A DNA stretch of 64,000 nucleotides, taken from NCBI GenBank assembly GCA_054601695.1, contig BAAHQB010000430.1, forward strand, positions 1 through 64,000, written 5' to 3'. Each line of letters opens with the position of its first letter. Position 1 is the first letter of the stretch. The position numbers and the translations under genes are program-made. The notes beneath the pieces were generated by a model that was not told the DNA's origin, ran no database searches, and saw nothing but the letters and a program-made list of their open reading frames with translations. The DNA comes from Amorphochlora amoebiformis (lineage: Eukaryota > Cercozoa > Chlorarachniophyceae). Shown here in pieces: positions 1 through 41,435 of this stretch.

Positions 1-264
1 TGGATGGATGGATGGATGGATGGATGGATGGATGGATGGATGGATGGATGGATGGATGGATGGATGGATGGATGGATGGATGGATGGATGGATGGATGGA
101 TGGATGGATGGATGGATGGATGGATGGATGGATGGATGGATGGATGGATGGATGGATGGATGGATGGATGGATGGATGGATGGATGGATGGATGGAATGG
201 ATGGATGGAATGGAATGGAATGGAATGGAATGGAATGGAATGGAATGGAATGGAATGGAATGGA
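1..264. repeat. (TGGA)n / (TGGAA)n satellite at window edge
   Basis: Tetranucleotide TGGA repeated without interruption to about 195, then a pentanucleotide TGGAA variant to 264, directly abutting the telomere-like array. All forward frames stay open, giving meaningless MDGW peptides. No gene is supported here. Confidence 0.97.
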
Positions 265-1003
265 ACCCTAACCCTAACCCTAACCCTAACCCTAACCCTA
301 ACCCTAACCCTAACCCTAACCCTAACCCTAACCCGACACCCTAACCCTAACCCTAACCCTAACCCTAACCCTAACCCGACACCCTAACCCGACACCCTAA
401 CCCGACACCCTAACCCTAACCCGACACCCTAACCCTAACCCTAACCCTAACCCTAACCGACACCCTAACCCGACACCCTAACCCGACACCCTAACCCTAA
501 CCCGACACCCTAACCCTAACCCGACACCCTAACCCTAACCCGACACCCTAACCCTAACCCTAACCCGACACCCTAACCCTAACCCTAACCCTAACCCTAA
601 CCCTAACCCTAACACCCTAATTCGACACCCTAACCCTAACCCGACACCCTAACCCGACACCCTAACCCGACACCCTAACCCGACAACCTAACCCGACACC
701 CTAACCCGACACCCTAACCCGACACCCTAACCCGACACCCTAACCCGACACCCTAACCCGACACCCTAACCCGACACCCTAACCCGACACCCTAACCCGA
801 CACCCTAACCCGACACCCTAACCCGACACCCTAACCCTAACCCGACACCCTTACCCTAACCCGACACCCTTTCTTACCTGACACCCTAACCCTAACACCC
901 TAACCCTAACCCGACACCCTAACCCGACACCCTAACACCCTAACCCTAACCCGACACCTAACCCGACACCCAAACCCGACACCCGACACCCAAACCCGGC
1001 ACC
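265..1003. repeat. telomere-type CCCTAA array with CCCGACA variants
   Basis: Perfect CCCTAA units dominate to about 620. After that, units with the variant CCCGACA alternate with CCCTAA, and the array decays near 1000. Read on the + strand the C-rich repeat implies a chromosome end to the left. TTAGGG is the telomere unit of many protists including several algal groups; green plants mostly use TTTAGGG. The (TGGA)n block lies distal to it, so the array may be interstitial or the contig edge may be chimeric. Confidence 0.93.
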
Positions 1004-1060
1004 CTATTCCTACGATTAAGGTGTATATATTTTTGTAACTCTTGATATTTCTTGTTTACA

Positions 1061-1608
1061 CTAGTCATACGTTAGAGAGCAATTAGGTAATGATCTGTTT
1101 TCGGTACTGTTGAAGGTTTGTGTTAGATCTTGATTTTCTAGATTTTTGGGTGATTTGATCGATCGAATCAGCATCTCTTCAAGTGTCTTCCTCAGCATAA
1201 TTAGATACAACGTGTAGCCGACGTCTTGAATGTCCTCTGACTGATGCTCACCAAATAGGCTTGCAGCCCCACGGATAGCCAGATCTGTATTGGCGATTTT
1301 GTCACCCGTCCTGAGTGCATTGAGTGCATCATGGCGGTCGCGAGCATTTGCAGTCAGAGTCATTTCGGCGTTTGACGGTATGAAGAAGGCGTACACCTGA
1401 CGGGCTCGCCGACCATCGCGTCCGCGGATCTCGTGAAGCTGGGCAAGGCCAAACAAGTGCGCATTCTCCACGATAAGACTGTTGGCGACTGGCTCCTTTG
1501 ATTGGCGGATTAGATTCGCTAGTATGTTTCTTCGATCTCGCGCAGCATGTCTTGGATCATTAGTCGCCGAGAACTCACGAGACTCTTGAGAGGTATCACG
1601 TAAAATAC
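1061..1608 (-). pseudogene. transcription-repair coupling factor (Mfd/TRCF) C-terminal helicase remnant
   Basis: The family couples stalled-RNA-polymerase removal to nucleotide excision repair; in algae it is often plastid-targeted. The reading from about 1500 to 1061 carries the end of helicase lobe 2: NSLIVENAHLFGLAQLHEIRG, then LAIRGAASLFGEHQSEDIQ and VGYTLYLIML, which match the motif VI and TRG region of Mfd-type translocases. Motif VI reads RGRDGR instead of the usual RGRVGR. A better acceptor at 1609-1610 opens a piece beginning VFYVIP, which also fits TRCF but lies in another frame, and the roughly 45 residues expected between the two (ending in the usual IDIP) are missing. The frame ends with unrelated sequence about 60 bp before the telomere array, so the C-terminal domain is absent. 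I read this as a decayed or telomere-truncated copy; unrecognised introns are the alternative. Confidence 0.6.
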
Positions 1609-1636
1609 CTAAGATATATATATATATATATGCTTC

Positions 1637-1690
<54 letters not shown>

Positions 1691-2520
1691 GTGTGTGTGT
1701 GTGTGTTAAGATATATACATAAGTTACGGATGTACATATTCACCGTAAACACATACACACATATATACTCAAGATAGCATACATGAATACTACATAAGGA
1801 TTTTTAGGTATAGTAGTCCGAGATCGCTGGAGATCCACTGGAGATCTCTGGAGATCACTGGAGATCCATTAGAGATCGTTGAGATCCAGGCCTAGTGAAT
1901 ACCCGGTAGTACCAGGTAGTTCCACGTAGAATCCAGTGTCACGCGCCTCCAGAATCTCGAAGTCTCTCGAACACTTTTAAATAGTTTCCTTATTCCCTCT
2001 CTAAGGAATGAAATAGTTCATGCGAATACATTCAAAAATTGATCATTATCCAACATATAACTGGCATAAATCAAACGGGTCTCGACTTATGGTACAGATA
2101 TATAGTCACAGGTATACTGGATATCATTGGAGATCCGGGAGATTGCTGGAGAACGTCTCATCCGGTACTATCCGGCAGATCCGATAGTGACGGGTGAGAT
2201 TAGTCTGTGACAATACATGACATCACGCCACCGCAACTTTACCCAAAGAAGTTGTGTTTGAATGAAATTCGCGTAGTTCTAGAGTATCCGTTCGCACATC
2301 CCCACTTGTCGTATTTCAGTCGGTCATAATCTAAACGAACGCACTCTAGCGACTCTCACTTGTCGTATTTCAGTCGGTCATAATCTAAACGAACGCACTC
2401 AAGCGACTCTCACTTGTCGTATTTCAGTCGGTCATAATCTAAACGAACGCACTCAAGCGACTCTCAACCAAATGATGGACAACCCGCGGTATATCACAAC
2501 GATGTACTACCAATTTATAT
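1609..2520. repeat. subtelomeric repeats: CTGGAGATC family and 54-bp triplication
   Basis: After a TA/GT tract (1612-1705), 1808-1960 and 2110-2230 hold two copies of a dispersed element rich in CTGGAGATC and CCGGTAGTA words, also found near 18455, 26600, 48776 and 49705. From about 2303 to 2465 a 54-bp unit containing ATTTCAGTCGGTCATAATC is repeated three times. No coding sequence seen. Confidence 0.75.
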
Positions 2521-3970
<1,450 letters not shown>

Positions 3971-3984
3971 GTAATTATTGATAG

Positions 3985-4306
3985 TGTTGTTGTAAATTTG
4001 GGTTGTAGGGAGCATGTGGTAGGGAGCATGTGGTAGAGAGCATGTGGTAGGGGCATGTGCTACGGGCATGTGGTAGGGGGGCATGTGGTAGGGGATATAT
4101 GGTAAGGAGCATGTGGTAGGGGCATGTGCTACGGGCATGTGGTAGGGGGGCATGTGATAGAGGATATGTGGTAAGGAGCATATGGTAGAGAGCATGTGGT
4201 AGGGGGCCATGTGGTAGGGGGGCATGTGGTAGGGGATATGCGGTAGGGAGCATGTGGTAGAGAGTGTGGTAGGGGGGCATGTGGTAGGAAATATGTGGTA
4301 AGGAGC

Positions 4307-4310
<4 letters not shown>
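3985..4310. repeat. GCATGTGGTAGGGG minisatellite
   Basis: About 20 units of a 13-16 bp G-rich sequence (GCATGTGGTAGGGG with AGC and ATAT variants). The same family recurs at 6855-6985, pointing to a subtelomeric satellite. Confidence 0.88.
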
Positions 4311-4384
<74 letters not shown>

Positions 4385-4750
4385 ACAGACAGAAACAGAG
4401 ATAATGAAAAAAGAGAGACAAATTGAGAAAAGAGAGAGAGAAAAGAGAGAGGAAGAGAGAGAGAGAGAGGAGAGAGAGAAAGAGAGAGGAGAGAGAGGGG
4501 AGAGCGAGAGAGAGAAGACAGAGAGAGAGAAAGGGAGAGAAAAGAGAGAGAGTGATAGGGCTAGAATTAGAGAAAACATAGAAACAGAGACAACGGGCGT
4601 TTGGGTTAGCTTTAAGGACAGGTGTAGGGTTAGGGTTAGGGTTAGGGTTAGGGTTAGGGTTGGGTCTCACCTCTTCGTTTCCAGATTTGAGAATAAAGGG
4701 TCGCAAAAGGGCCCCAGTTGAGTGAGAAAAAGCTATTACTGTTACACGAC

Positions 4751-4790
<40 letters not shown>

Positions 4791-4922
4791 GTATATCTAT
4801 GTATATGTATATCCATATTTGCATATGTGTAAACACTGTATATACGCGTATATATATATATATATATATTCATGATATACTAATAAATATAGCTGCATAT
4901 AATACCATATATATATACACAC

Positions 4923-5016
<94 letters not shown>

Positions 5017-5025
5017 TGTATATAG

Positions 5026-5061
<36 letters not shown>

Positions 5062-5130
5062 TAATATATATATATATATATATGTCTATATATATTATAT
5101 ATATATATAAATACATATGCATAACATATA
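4311..5130. repeat. TA and GA tracts with an interstitial telomere tract
   Basis: TA repeats at 4311-4382, a purine-rich GAGA tract at about 4385-4560, a run of seven TTAGGG-type units at 4622-4662 in the orientation opposite to the terminal array, a short unique stretch (4663-4755), then TA repeats to 5130. No coding potential beyond repeat translations. Confidence 0.88.
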
Positions 5131-5214
5131 TATATATAACCTAATCGTAGCATTTTCCGGTAAAAATCTCCCCCCGTCCACGTAGACGTCGAATCTGTCC
5201 CCTAGGGTTACAAT

Positions 5215-5870
5215 TCAGTTAGGGTTAGCGTTAGGGTTAGAGTTAACGTTAGGGTTAGGGTTAGAGTTAGGGTTAGGGTTAGCGTTAGGGTTAGGGTTAG
5301 CGTTAGGGTTAGGTTAGCGTTAGGGTTATGGTTAACGTTAGGGTTAGCGTTAGCCTTAGGGTTAGAGTTAACGTTAGGGTTACGGTTAGAGTTAGGGTTA
5401 GGGTTAGCGTTAGGGTTAGGGACAGCGTTAGGGTTAGGGTTAGCGTTAGGGTTATGGTTAGCGTTAGGGTTAGGGTTAGCGTTAGCGTTAGGGTTAGCGT
5501 TAAGGTTATGGTTAGAGTTAGGGTTAGGGTTAGCGTTAGGGTTATGGTTAGCGTTAGGGTTAGCGTTAGCGTTAGGGTTAGGGTTAGCATTAGGGTTATG
5601 GTTAGCGTTAGGGTTAGGGTTAGGGTTAGGGTTAGAGTTAGCGTTAGGGTTAGCGTTAGGGTTAGGGTTAGCGTTAGGGTTAGGGTTAGAATTAGGGTTA
5701 GGGATTGAGCTACCGGGGTCATACGCAATATTAGAAGGCGGCATATGATTTTCAATGAACGCTGGCTCTAGGGTTAGGGTTACAATTAGGGTTAAGGTTA
5801 GGGTTAGGGTTACAATTAGGGTTAAGGTTAGGGTTAAGGCTTCACTTAACCTAGCCCTAACACTCCGCAA
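5215..5870. repeat. degenerate telomere-like array (TTAGGG with TTAGCG)
   Basis: Hexamer periodicity persists through the block, but units vary between TTAGGG, TTAGCG, TTAGAG, TTATGG and TTACAA. A 60-bp unique interruption lies at about 5702-5768. The hexamer period keeps all frames open, producing NPNP, LTLT and VRVR peptides that are not proteins. Confidence 0.92.
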
Positions 5871-6520
5871 CCCTAACCCTTACCCTAAACCTACCCTAAC
5901 ACTTATTCTGATCGGTAAAGATTAGTTGTAGGGCTAGTATTAAAGGTTAGCGAGATGATTTTTACGATATGAGCGGACACGTGTCAAGAGATATGGCTAG
6001 GGTTAGGGTCGGTAAGGGTTAGTGCTAAGCACGTAGCGCGATGATTATTACGATATGAGTTAGTGCTTAGCACGTAGCGTGATGATTATTACGATATGAG
6101 CGGACACGTGTCAGCATTTGGCTAACACGTGTTAGGGTGGTAAGGTTTAGAGAGTTAGGGTTAGGGTTAGGGTTAGGGTTAGGGCTAGGGTTAGGGTCGT
6201 TAATGGTTTCGGTGGGCTTGGTTGGATTGAGGAAGACGGTTAGGGTTAGGGTTAGGGTTAGGGTTAGGGTTACTCTGAGATGAATATTTCTCGGAAATCA
6301 TGCCGAGAGAAGAGGTCTCACTTTTCTTCTCTTGAGTATTCTTATTCTGGTGGTGGGATTTGGTAGCGTTAGGGTTAGGGTTAGGGTTAGGGTTAGGGTT
6401 AGGGTTAGGGTTGGGGTTAGGGTTAGGGTTGGGGTTTTGTTGAGGAGTGGATGATATGAATATTGTTAGAATTTGCCTCAGAGTTTGCGACTTTTGAACT
6501 TTCGTCGTGTAGTTTTCTAA
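5871..6520. repeat. subtelomeric unit with repeated telomere tracts
   Basis: Short unique segments separated by TTAGGG tracts at about 6140-6175, 6238-6275 and 6366-6432. A roughly 50-bp sequence containing ATTATTACGATATGAG and GGACACGTGTCA is present in three diverged copies (5950-6120). No gene seen. Confidence 0.8.
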
Positions 6521-6521
6521 G

Positions 6522-6560
<39 letters not shown>

Positions 6561-6756
6561 TATATATATATTTATATATATATATATATATATATTGCAT
6601 TATTAATGGCTTGGTTGTGTAGTTTTCTAAGTTGTATATATGTATTATTATTGACGGGCTTTTGACCTTTCATCGCGTGGTTTCTAAATTGTATATATAT
6701 GTATGTTATATATATGTTATACATATATACATGTTATATATATATATATATATGTA

Positions 6757-6823
<67 letters not shown>

Positions 6824-7310
6824 CACATACATATATACATATATATATACATATGGTAGTCATTGGTAGAGAGCGGGGGCATGTGGTAAGGTTCATGTGG
6901 TAACGAGCATGCGATAGGGAGCATATGGTAGGAAGCATGTGGTTAGGAGCGTGTGGTTAGGAGCATGTGGTAGGGAGCGTGTGGAGGGAGGGAAGTAATG
7001 AATTTTAATTTAAATGGGTCGGTGGATTGATTTGGCGTTGCGGTGGTGTGTTGGTCAAGTGGTACGGTGGTGCAGTGTTGGAATAGTGCGGTGGTGGGGT
7101 GTGTAGTGGTGTGGTGGTCTAGTGTGGTGGTGCGGTAGTGGTGTGGTGGTCGAGTAGGGTGGTGGTGCGGTAGTGGTGTGGTGGTCGAGTAGGGTGGTGG
7201 TGCGGTTGTGGTGGTGCGGTTGTGGTGTGGTGGTCGAGTAGGGTGGTGGTGCGGTAGTGGTGGTCGAGTAGGGTGGTGGTGCGGTGGTGGTGTGGTGCTG
7301 TGTCACCAGT
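6521..7310. repeat. TA tracts and G-rich minisatellites
   Basis: Three diverged copies of TTTTCTAAGTNNTATATA border TA tracts (6500-6850). The GCATGTGGTAGGGAGC satellite returns at 6855-6985. From 7040 to 7305 a GTGGTGCGGTGGTG / GGTCGAGTAGGGTGGTGG minisatellite follows; its reverse frames read HHHTTT peptides and are not genes. Confidence 0.85.
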
Positions 7311-8264
7311 GTTGGTGAAAACCTTTGACTTCATGGAATCCGCCTGTAGAAGCCAAACAGCTTGATGTAGATTGCTTTTAGACTCGATACGGACCTCAAA
7401 CGCTGCCAGAATCCGGCGAACACCCGGACCCAGAAAGTACCCAGACCTGGACCCGAAACCCCATACAGATCTGGACCAGAATTCGAACCTTCGCCAATCC
7501 GGTTCGAGCAAAGCTTAAGAAGCAACTCCAGCGCTCAGAACGCCAATGATCCGATTCAACACGATGCGGTTATTGCCCGCTCTAGGTTATCGCCGTTACA
7601 GTCCCGCCTTCACCCCCATGGAATATACGGAGGCGCGAATCATAAGTTCGCCATCAGATTTTCAAATGTCTAAAATAGTACGACATTATGGAAGCTGATC
7701 CCGCGCAAGCATTCTCCATTATGATTCAACATATGAAACAGCACAGGTAAATTACGGTGAGATTCGAAATAATCTCATTTTCTTCATCCTTCTCTTCTTG
7801 TGGATAATAATGAATGAATGCTACGACATCACCAGGAATAGAAACGGCAGGAGTTTCACCGGAGTCTTTACAGGGCTACGGTACATAATGGTGCCCTCCT
7901 TGTTCTCCTGCTAAATTTAACCGCCGTGCGTTGTGTCACCTACAGTGACTAGAGTCAACAGCGACGGCCCTGACCATAAAAGACGAAAAGAGTAATCTTA
8001 TGGAGACATAATGGAGTCATTATACGCCTAAGTTCAGAGGTTTTAGTAAAACTAATACCGAGGCACCGTACTTGTTTCTTTCTGAGATGCGGAGCCTGAT
8101 GGTGCCCTGGGTTTTTCAAGGAAAGCGATGGCTTGATACTATTACCATGATATCCCTTTTTTTTTTCAGATTCCTTGGTATTGCGATGTATGTATGCCAG
8201 TGATCAGTTTATCCAACCAGAATCCTGGAGTAGTAAACAACACAATCCGAGCACCTGCATCAGT
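7311..8264 (+). promoter_or_regulatory. unique upstream region and probable 5' leader of the vWA gene
   Basis: Non-repetitive, mixed base composition. A potential leader exon starting at ATG 7688 ends at a good donor, CACAG|gtaaat, near 7747; it encodes about 20 residues. A strong T-rich acceptor (ten or more T then CAG) ends at 8169. Joining the two gives a short peptide that stops before the signal-peptide Met at 8265, so this looks like a spliced 5' leader with a small upstream frame, not the protein start. Confidence 0.4.
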
Positions 8265-18356
<10,092 letters not shown>

Positions 18357-18789
18357 TTGTATGTATCATATATACTCTTAAAGCAACAGCATAATAGCAG
18401 GGGACGCAGTTCAAAGAGTAGATATCGATAGCGTGTTCAAGTGTATAAACGTATACTAAAGATAGCTGGAGATCCTGGAGATTCCTGAGATTCTTGGAGA
18501 TCGTCTCACCGGTAGTAACCGGTAGTACCTGGTAGTAACCGGTGGTAAAGGGCTTCCAAGTATTAGGTGAGAACGTGACGTCACGCCATGCCCCGCTTCC
18601 TCTCGAAAATTCGAGTGTATTCGAGAAGTTAGAACGCTCCTAGAATTTTCTTGAATGAACTGTCTGAGAATTTCCCTTTATCATTTATTATAATCCAAAC
18701 GGACTTCGATCGAACCTAATCCTGAACTATCATTTGCTAATACCAACGCCTCGACTACTGTTGCGATAACAATATATAATATATGTACG

Positions 18790-18826
<37 letters not shown>

Positions 18827-18852
18827 ATAATATATAAAAAAAATAATATATA

Positions 18853-18908
<56 letters not shown>

Positions 18909-18956
18909 CATATGAATATCGTATTATAATATATGAATATTTACAAATATACATAT

Positions 18957-19016
<60 letters not shown>

Positions 19017-19032
19017 TTTATATATATTTATA

Positions 19033-19088
<56 letters not shown>

Positions 19089-19116
19089 CATACATATACA
19101 TACACATATATATATA

Positions 19117-19150
<34 letters not shown>

Positions 19151-19210
19151 CATATATATATGTAATATATATATATATATATATATATATAATACATATA
19201 TACATACACC

Positions 19211-19246
<36 letters not shown>

Positions 19247-19279
19247 GATATATATATATATATATTATACATCTATATT

Positions 19280-19311
<32 letters not shown>

Positions 19312-19569
19312 ATTTATGTATAGTTCGTGGTCGTAGCAGTAGTAGTTGTCCGATTGAGTGTTATCCGTTTGGATTATGACAAATCATTATTCATAACTTT
19401 TGTGTGCTACTCGGATACTTCCTTTCTTCCTCCGGAACCCATGGCTTCCGTCAGTTCCGGCCTGTTTGGGTTCCGAACTCTTTTTATGGCCTATTAGCCC
19501 CGGTCTATCTAAGCGTATTCTAAGAAGGTCTAAGTCCTCGTAGTTGACTAGATGTAGCTTCCGCGCTAG
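18357..19569. other. intergenic region with dispersed repeat and TA tracts
   Basis: 18455-18600 is a forward copy of the GGAGATC / CCGGTAGTA dispersed element, ending in a TGACGTCACGCCA word. A sequence around ATAATCCAAACGGA (18695) reappears inverted at 19365. 18780-19315 is TA repeats. 19320-19560 is unique with no convincing frame. No gene supported. Confidence 0.7.
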
Positions 19570-28723
<9,154 letters not shown>

Positions 28724-29365
28724 CTAACAAATCCAATGTCGACACATTGCACATACATGCATACAATCTCATCATTTTCATACACTATACACATACATGT
28801 TTTCTAGTTCGAAGATTGTGAGGTCTGAAATGATTTGTTGACTTGTGTTGTCTTATGAGGTGTGTATTCTTTGGTCAGCTCTACCTATGAGGTGTGTGCT
28901 TTGTTGGCATGAGGTGTGTGTGTGTGTGTCTTGTTGAGCTATGTTGACCTATGAGGTGTGCGGGTGCTTTGTTGAGCTATGTTGACCTATGAAGTGTGCG
29001 GTTTGTTACATAAGGTGTGTGTGTTTTGGTCACCTCTACCTATGAGGGGTGTGATTTGTTGACCTATAAAGTGCGTGCGTTTTGTTGGGCTATGATGGTG
29101 TGTGTGCGTTTAGTTGAAATATGAGGGTGTGTGGTTTGCTGAGGTAAGGTATGATGAGGTGCGTGGTTTGTTGAGGTAGGGTATGAGGAGCGTGTGGTTT
29201 ATTGAGTTGACTTGAGGTGAGGTATGTGGGGTGTGTGGTTGGTTGATTTGAATTGAAGTAAGCTATTATGAGGTGTGTGTGGTTTGTTGAGTTTCATTAT
29301 TTCGGTAACCTATGAGGTGTGTGTGGTTTATTGTATTTGTGAGCAGAGGGGCCAGACACTGATAC
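28724..29365. repeat. TTGTTGAGCTATGTTGACC array
   Basis: Diverged tandem units of 30-55 bp built on TATGAGGTGTGTG and GTTGACCTATGAGG, 28810-29335. A candidate exon of 26 nt follows at 29391-29366. Confidence 0.7.
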
Positions 29366-29391
29366 CCACGGAGGCTCGCATCACAACGGAT

Positions 29392-37648
<8,257 letters not shown>

Positions 37649-37985
37649 TCTGTGGGGTCGTCGACTCGTCGGGCATACGCATATCTCCTTGTTTGGTCTG
37701 TCTTAGGGAATATCGAGGAAGCGGCCACTGGTTGACCTGTGACACTTCTATGTGATACTGAGACCGTCGTGGGTGTCATTGGGAGTGACAACCAAGCCAC
37801 GGAAGGAAACGTTTCAGGCAGTACCGGGTTCTGGTGTAAACATCGGGGATTCCGAAAATTCTGCATCACCGACAAAATAACATCAAAGACGCGTCCCGAA
37901 CTGGAAACCAGTCACCCCCTGACAGAAGCTTTCCAGCCATCGTGGACGGCTCGCCTTGTGGCCTTCGCAGTATTTGCGGCACGAT
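37649..37985. promoter_or_regulatory. divergent promoter region, SET-like gene / zinc-finger gene
   Basis: 337 bp of unique, balanced-composition sequence between two divergently oriented start codons, free of the TA repeats that dominate elsewhere. Position and orientation imply a shared or back-to-back promoter; no specific factor site is claimed. Confidence 0.45.
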
Positions 37986-39872
37986 ATGTTCGGGTATCCG
38001 AAGCAGGAGAAAGATGACCATCCTCAAATGTACCCTGAAATTTCTCACGACAAGGAACTGATGACCAAGAGCGATCCAAATCAACTCCCCAACCCGAGCC
38101 AGCCGTCAGAGCTCGGAAGTGAAAATCAGGCTATCAGACAGGATAGCAACGGTCTAATGCAACTAGAAGGTGCTGCAAGCATCCTATTGTCTCTGAATCT
38201 GCACGATCCCGGATCTTGGAGTGCAGACGACCAGCCGGAATATGCTGGCGATTCGTCTTCCGGAACACCCCAACAGCCCCAAACCGACCATGATCGTGGC
38301 CCCACGTCCGATTTCTATTATGATGGACATGAGGACCGAAAAATCAAGACCGAATTCACACTCAACCACCCCTCCACTTCACCGTCGCCCGCCTTGTCGC
38401 GTCGACGGAAGAATTCCGACACGACGCGAGACTCGCACAGCGTCACGTTAGCCAAGCGACGAAGGAACGACCATCGCAAGGATAAGAATCGTGATAGAAG
38501 AAATTACTCATCATCGTCCTCGCACCAACTCGTCCACTGTCGAGTCTGTGGGGCTGGTTTTCCGAGCGACTCGGCCATGTACGGTCATATGCGACATTGC
38601 AAGCCCAATCGCCCTATCGGCTCGGGCACAGGCGCGAGTACCGCGCAGGTTTCAATCAGTCCTGCACATGAGAGGAAAAGATCGCTATCTTATTCGAGCA
38701 TCAAGACTGATTTGAGCAAGAACCGCCGGTCCCTGTCTGATCACCGAAGAAGATCTAGCAGCTTTGAAGTAGCCGCCGGAAGCGCTCTTGGTATCGCAAG
38801 CAGAGTAGCGAGCGGGTCTGGAGCCTCCGAAGTGGTCTCTCGGCATGGATCCAACCAACAGTATTCCCGGGTGCTGCGTAGCCGCCGTCGAAAAGACTCC
38901 TTCCGGTCTTGGAAAACATACACTACCAAATCGGAATTTTTTACACTTGTTACCTACCGCTTCCAACCGCTTCTTCGAATGTATTCAGCGCTTACGCATA
39001 ATCTTGATATGCTTAGGAACGTTATCTTCACGTTCGAGGACGCCATCGTATGTGAGCGACGGGTGCGCAGCGGATCAGGATCCAGTTTCGGAACCGGTAG
39101 CGCATATGCGGGGGCAGGCTCACCTTCGCCGAGAAGCCGACGGGACATGTCGCCGAGGTCCAGGAACTCTTCGTTCAGGGCCTTCGAGAGGATAGCAGCT
39201 CGTGCTTCTGTGACGTATGGCTGCAGGTGCCCCCATTCCCCAAAAATTTGATCAAGTTCCTTGACATCCAAAATGACCGCAATAATGAGCAGGCACTGTG
39301 GAAAGTTGTTCATGTCGAAATATGCTCTTTCTGGACACTACCGTCACTGTATGAAGCGTAAGGTGTATCGCAAACCCTCAGAAAATCACGCGCAAATCAT
39401 CGACATCAAATTAATATATTGATAGTTACCTGATGATCAGGCCATGCCGGCCTCGCGAGGAGGTAGCGGCAGCGGCGAGGAAGATGCTGGCCCATCCCAA
39501 GCACACGTGCGCGAGGACGACCATAATCACGATCACGTCACCCATCTCCAAAACCACAACACGACATCCGCCTTGACCGCAGTTGCCGGCGCCAAACTCC
39601 CTCCACAAAAGCACAACTCATCGGCCTCTGGAGGAGGAGGCCGGCTCCGATCTTCCTCTTCTGGGTCTCAATCGCAGGCCTATCGTGCCCACCATGCCAA
39701 GAGTTTGGACGATATGGCTCTCGCACGAAACAGATCCGACTATCGTGAACACTCGAGAGGATGGGATTCGATTTCGCCGCACAACAAACGCAGAGAGGGC
39801 AAGTTTGCGTTTCGTGGGGAGGGTTTCAGGGACTCAGCCGAGATGAGGAAAAGGTACATAATATATAAATAT

Positions 39873-39920
<48 letters not shown>

Positions 39921-39924
39921 TATG

Positions 39925-39967
<43 letters not shown>

Positions 39968-40108
39968 TACATATATATAATACATATGTACACATATAAA
40001 TATAATATATATATGTTTATATATATATACATATATATATATTATATATATATATATAATACATATGTATACATATAAATATACATATATATATATATAT
40101 TTATTTGT

Positions 40109-40145
<37 letters not shown>

Positions 40146-40969
40146 TTTCATTTAATACATAGTAGCTTGTTATATGACTTTGAAACTGGTGTTGTTCTGC
40201 GTAGATATCCGATCATTCAGCGCTTGGGTTTCCGGGATGTAAAAGGCTGCTCGATACACAGGGTATTTGTACGAAACAATAACAGTATTCTCGATACCAA
40301 CGATGTTCCACAACCCTTGATAAAGAATGAATGAAATGCTAATCTCATTGAGTGATTGTGATATTTCGGATTCAGAATCGTTTCCTCGTCCTCCGCCCGT
40401 CTTGCGTCCCTGGTCCCACTGGCGATCCTCCTACACAGCACGTTCCTTATAGAATCGCCAAGGCTATGGGTACCGAATCCGAAATACATATATCCCCTTC
40501 TTCAATTGTTTTAAAAAATGCACAGATTACACATCAAATTCCCAATTCCAAATCCATCGGACCACCCAAAACATTACGATTGAATGTCCAGGACCGCTCC
40601 AAGAAGTCTCCCCCATACGTGCGGACGGAGATGGATCCTCTGGCAAAGCTGGTTGTGGGTCTGCCTCAGTATCCCACACCGTTTATGACGAAAAAAACAG
40701 CAGCTTTCAAAATGCCCTTGCCGCTCTAACGGTGCACGTCATGGGATACAAGCTGTCTGGCTTTCGGAGCGCTTCCAGCGCACGGTGGAGATGTCAGCAC
40801 TGGACTGAGACTATACAAGCCAGTGAGATCTTTGGGGTCGTTGAGCGCTTGCCTAAGGAAGGCGAAGTGGTGGCTTTAGGTATGAAAATATCGAAAATAT
40901 AGAAAATATAATCCTATCTCGCTCTTTATATCATATATCATATATAGTATATTATATATATACATATAT

Positions 40970-41001
<32 letters not shown>

Positions 41002-41010
41002 GCATATATG

Positions 41011-41080
<70 letters not shown>

Positions 41081-41114
41081 GTATATAATATTGCATTTCG
41101 GGGGTAAAACACAT

Positions 41115-41168
<54 letters not shown>

Positions 41169-41224
41169 TATTATATTATTATATTATTATATTGTTATTA
41201 TATATGTATGTATTTTTATAATTT

Positions 41225-41295
<71 letters not shown>

Positions 41296-41399
41296 CATCG
41301 TGTATGTGTATATGCATATCACGACGATATTCATGTATAATATATATGTACGATATATTATGTATATATACAAAAATATATAATATGATATATAATATG

Positions 41400-41435
<36 letters not shown>

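Noticed and set aside
5208-5870. Frames reading NPNANP, LTLT and VRVR
   Set aside because: Hexamer telomere-like repeats keep all six frames open; no unique protein sequence.
38954-39313. Minus-strand 119-residue frame
   Set aside because: Looks protein-like, but the + strand here continues the zinc-finger protein and its splice restores a second finger; both strands are unlikely to be coding.
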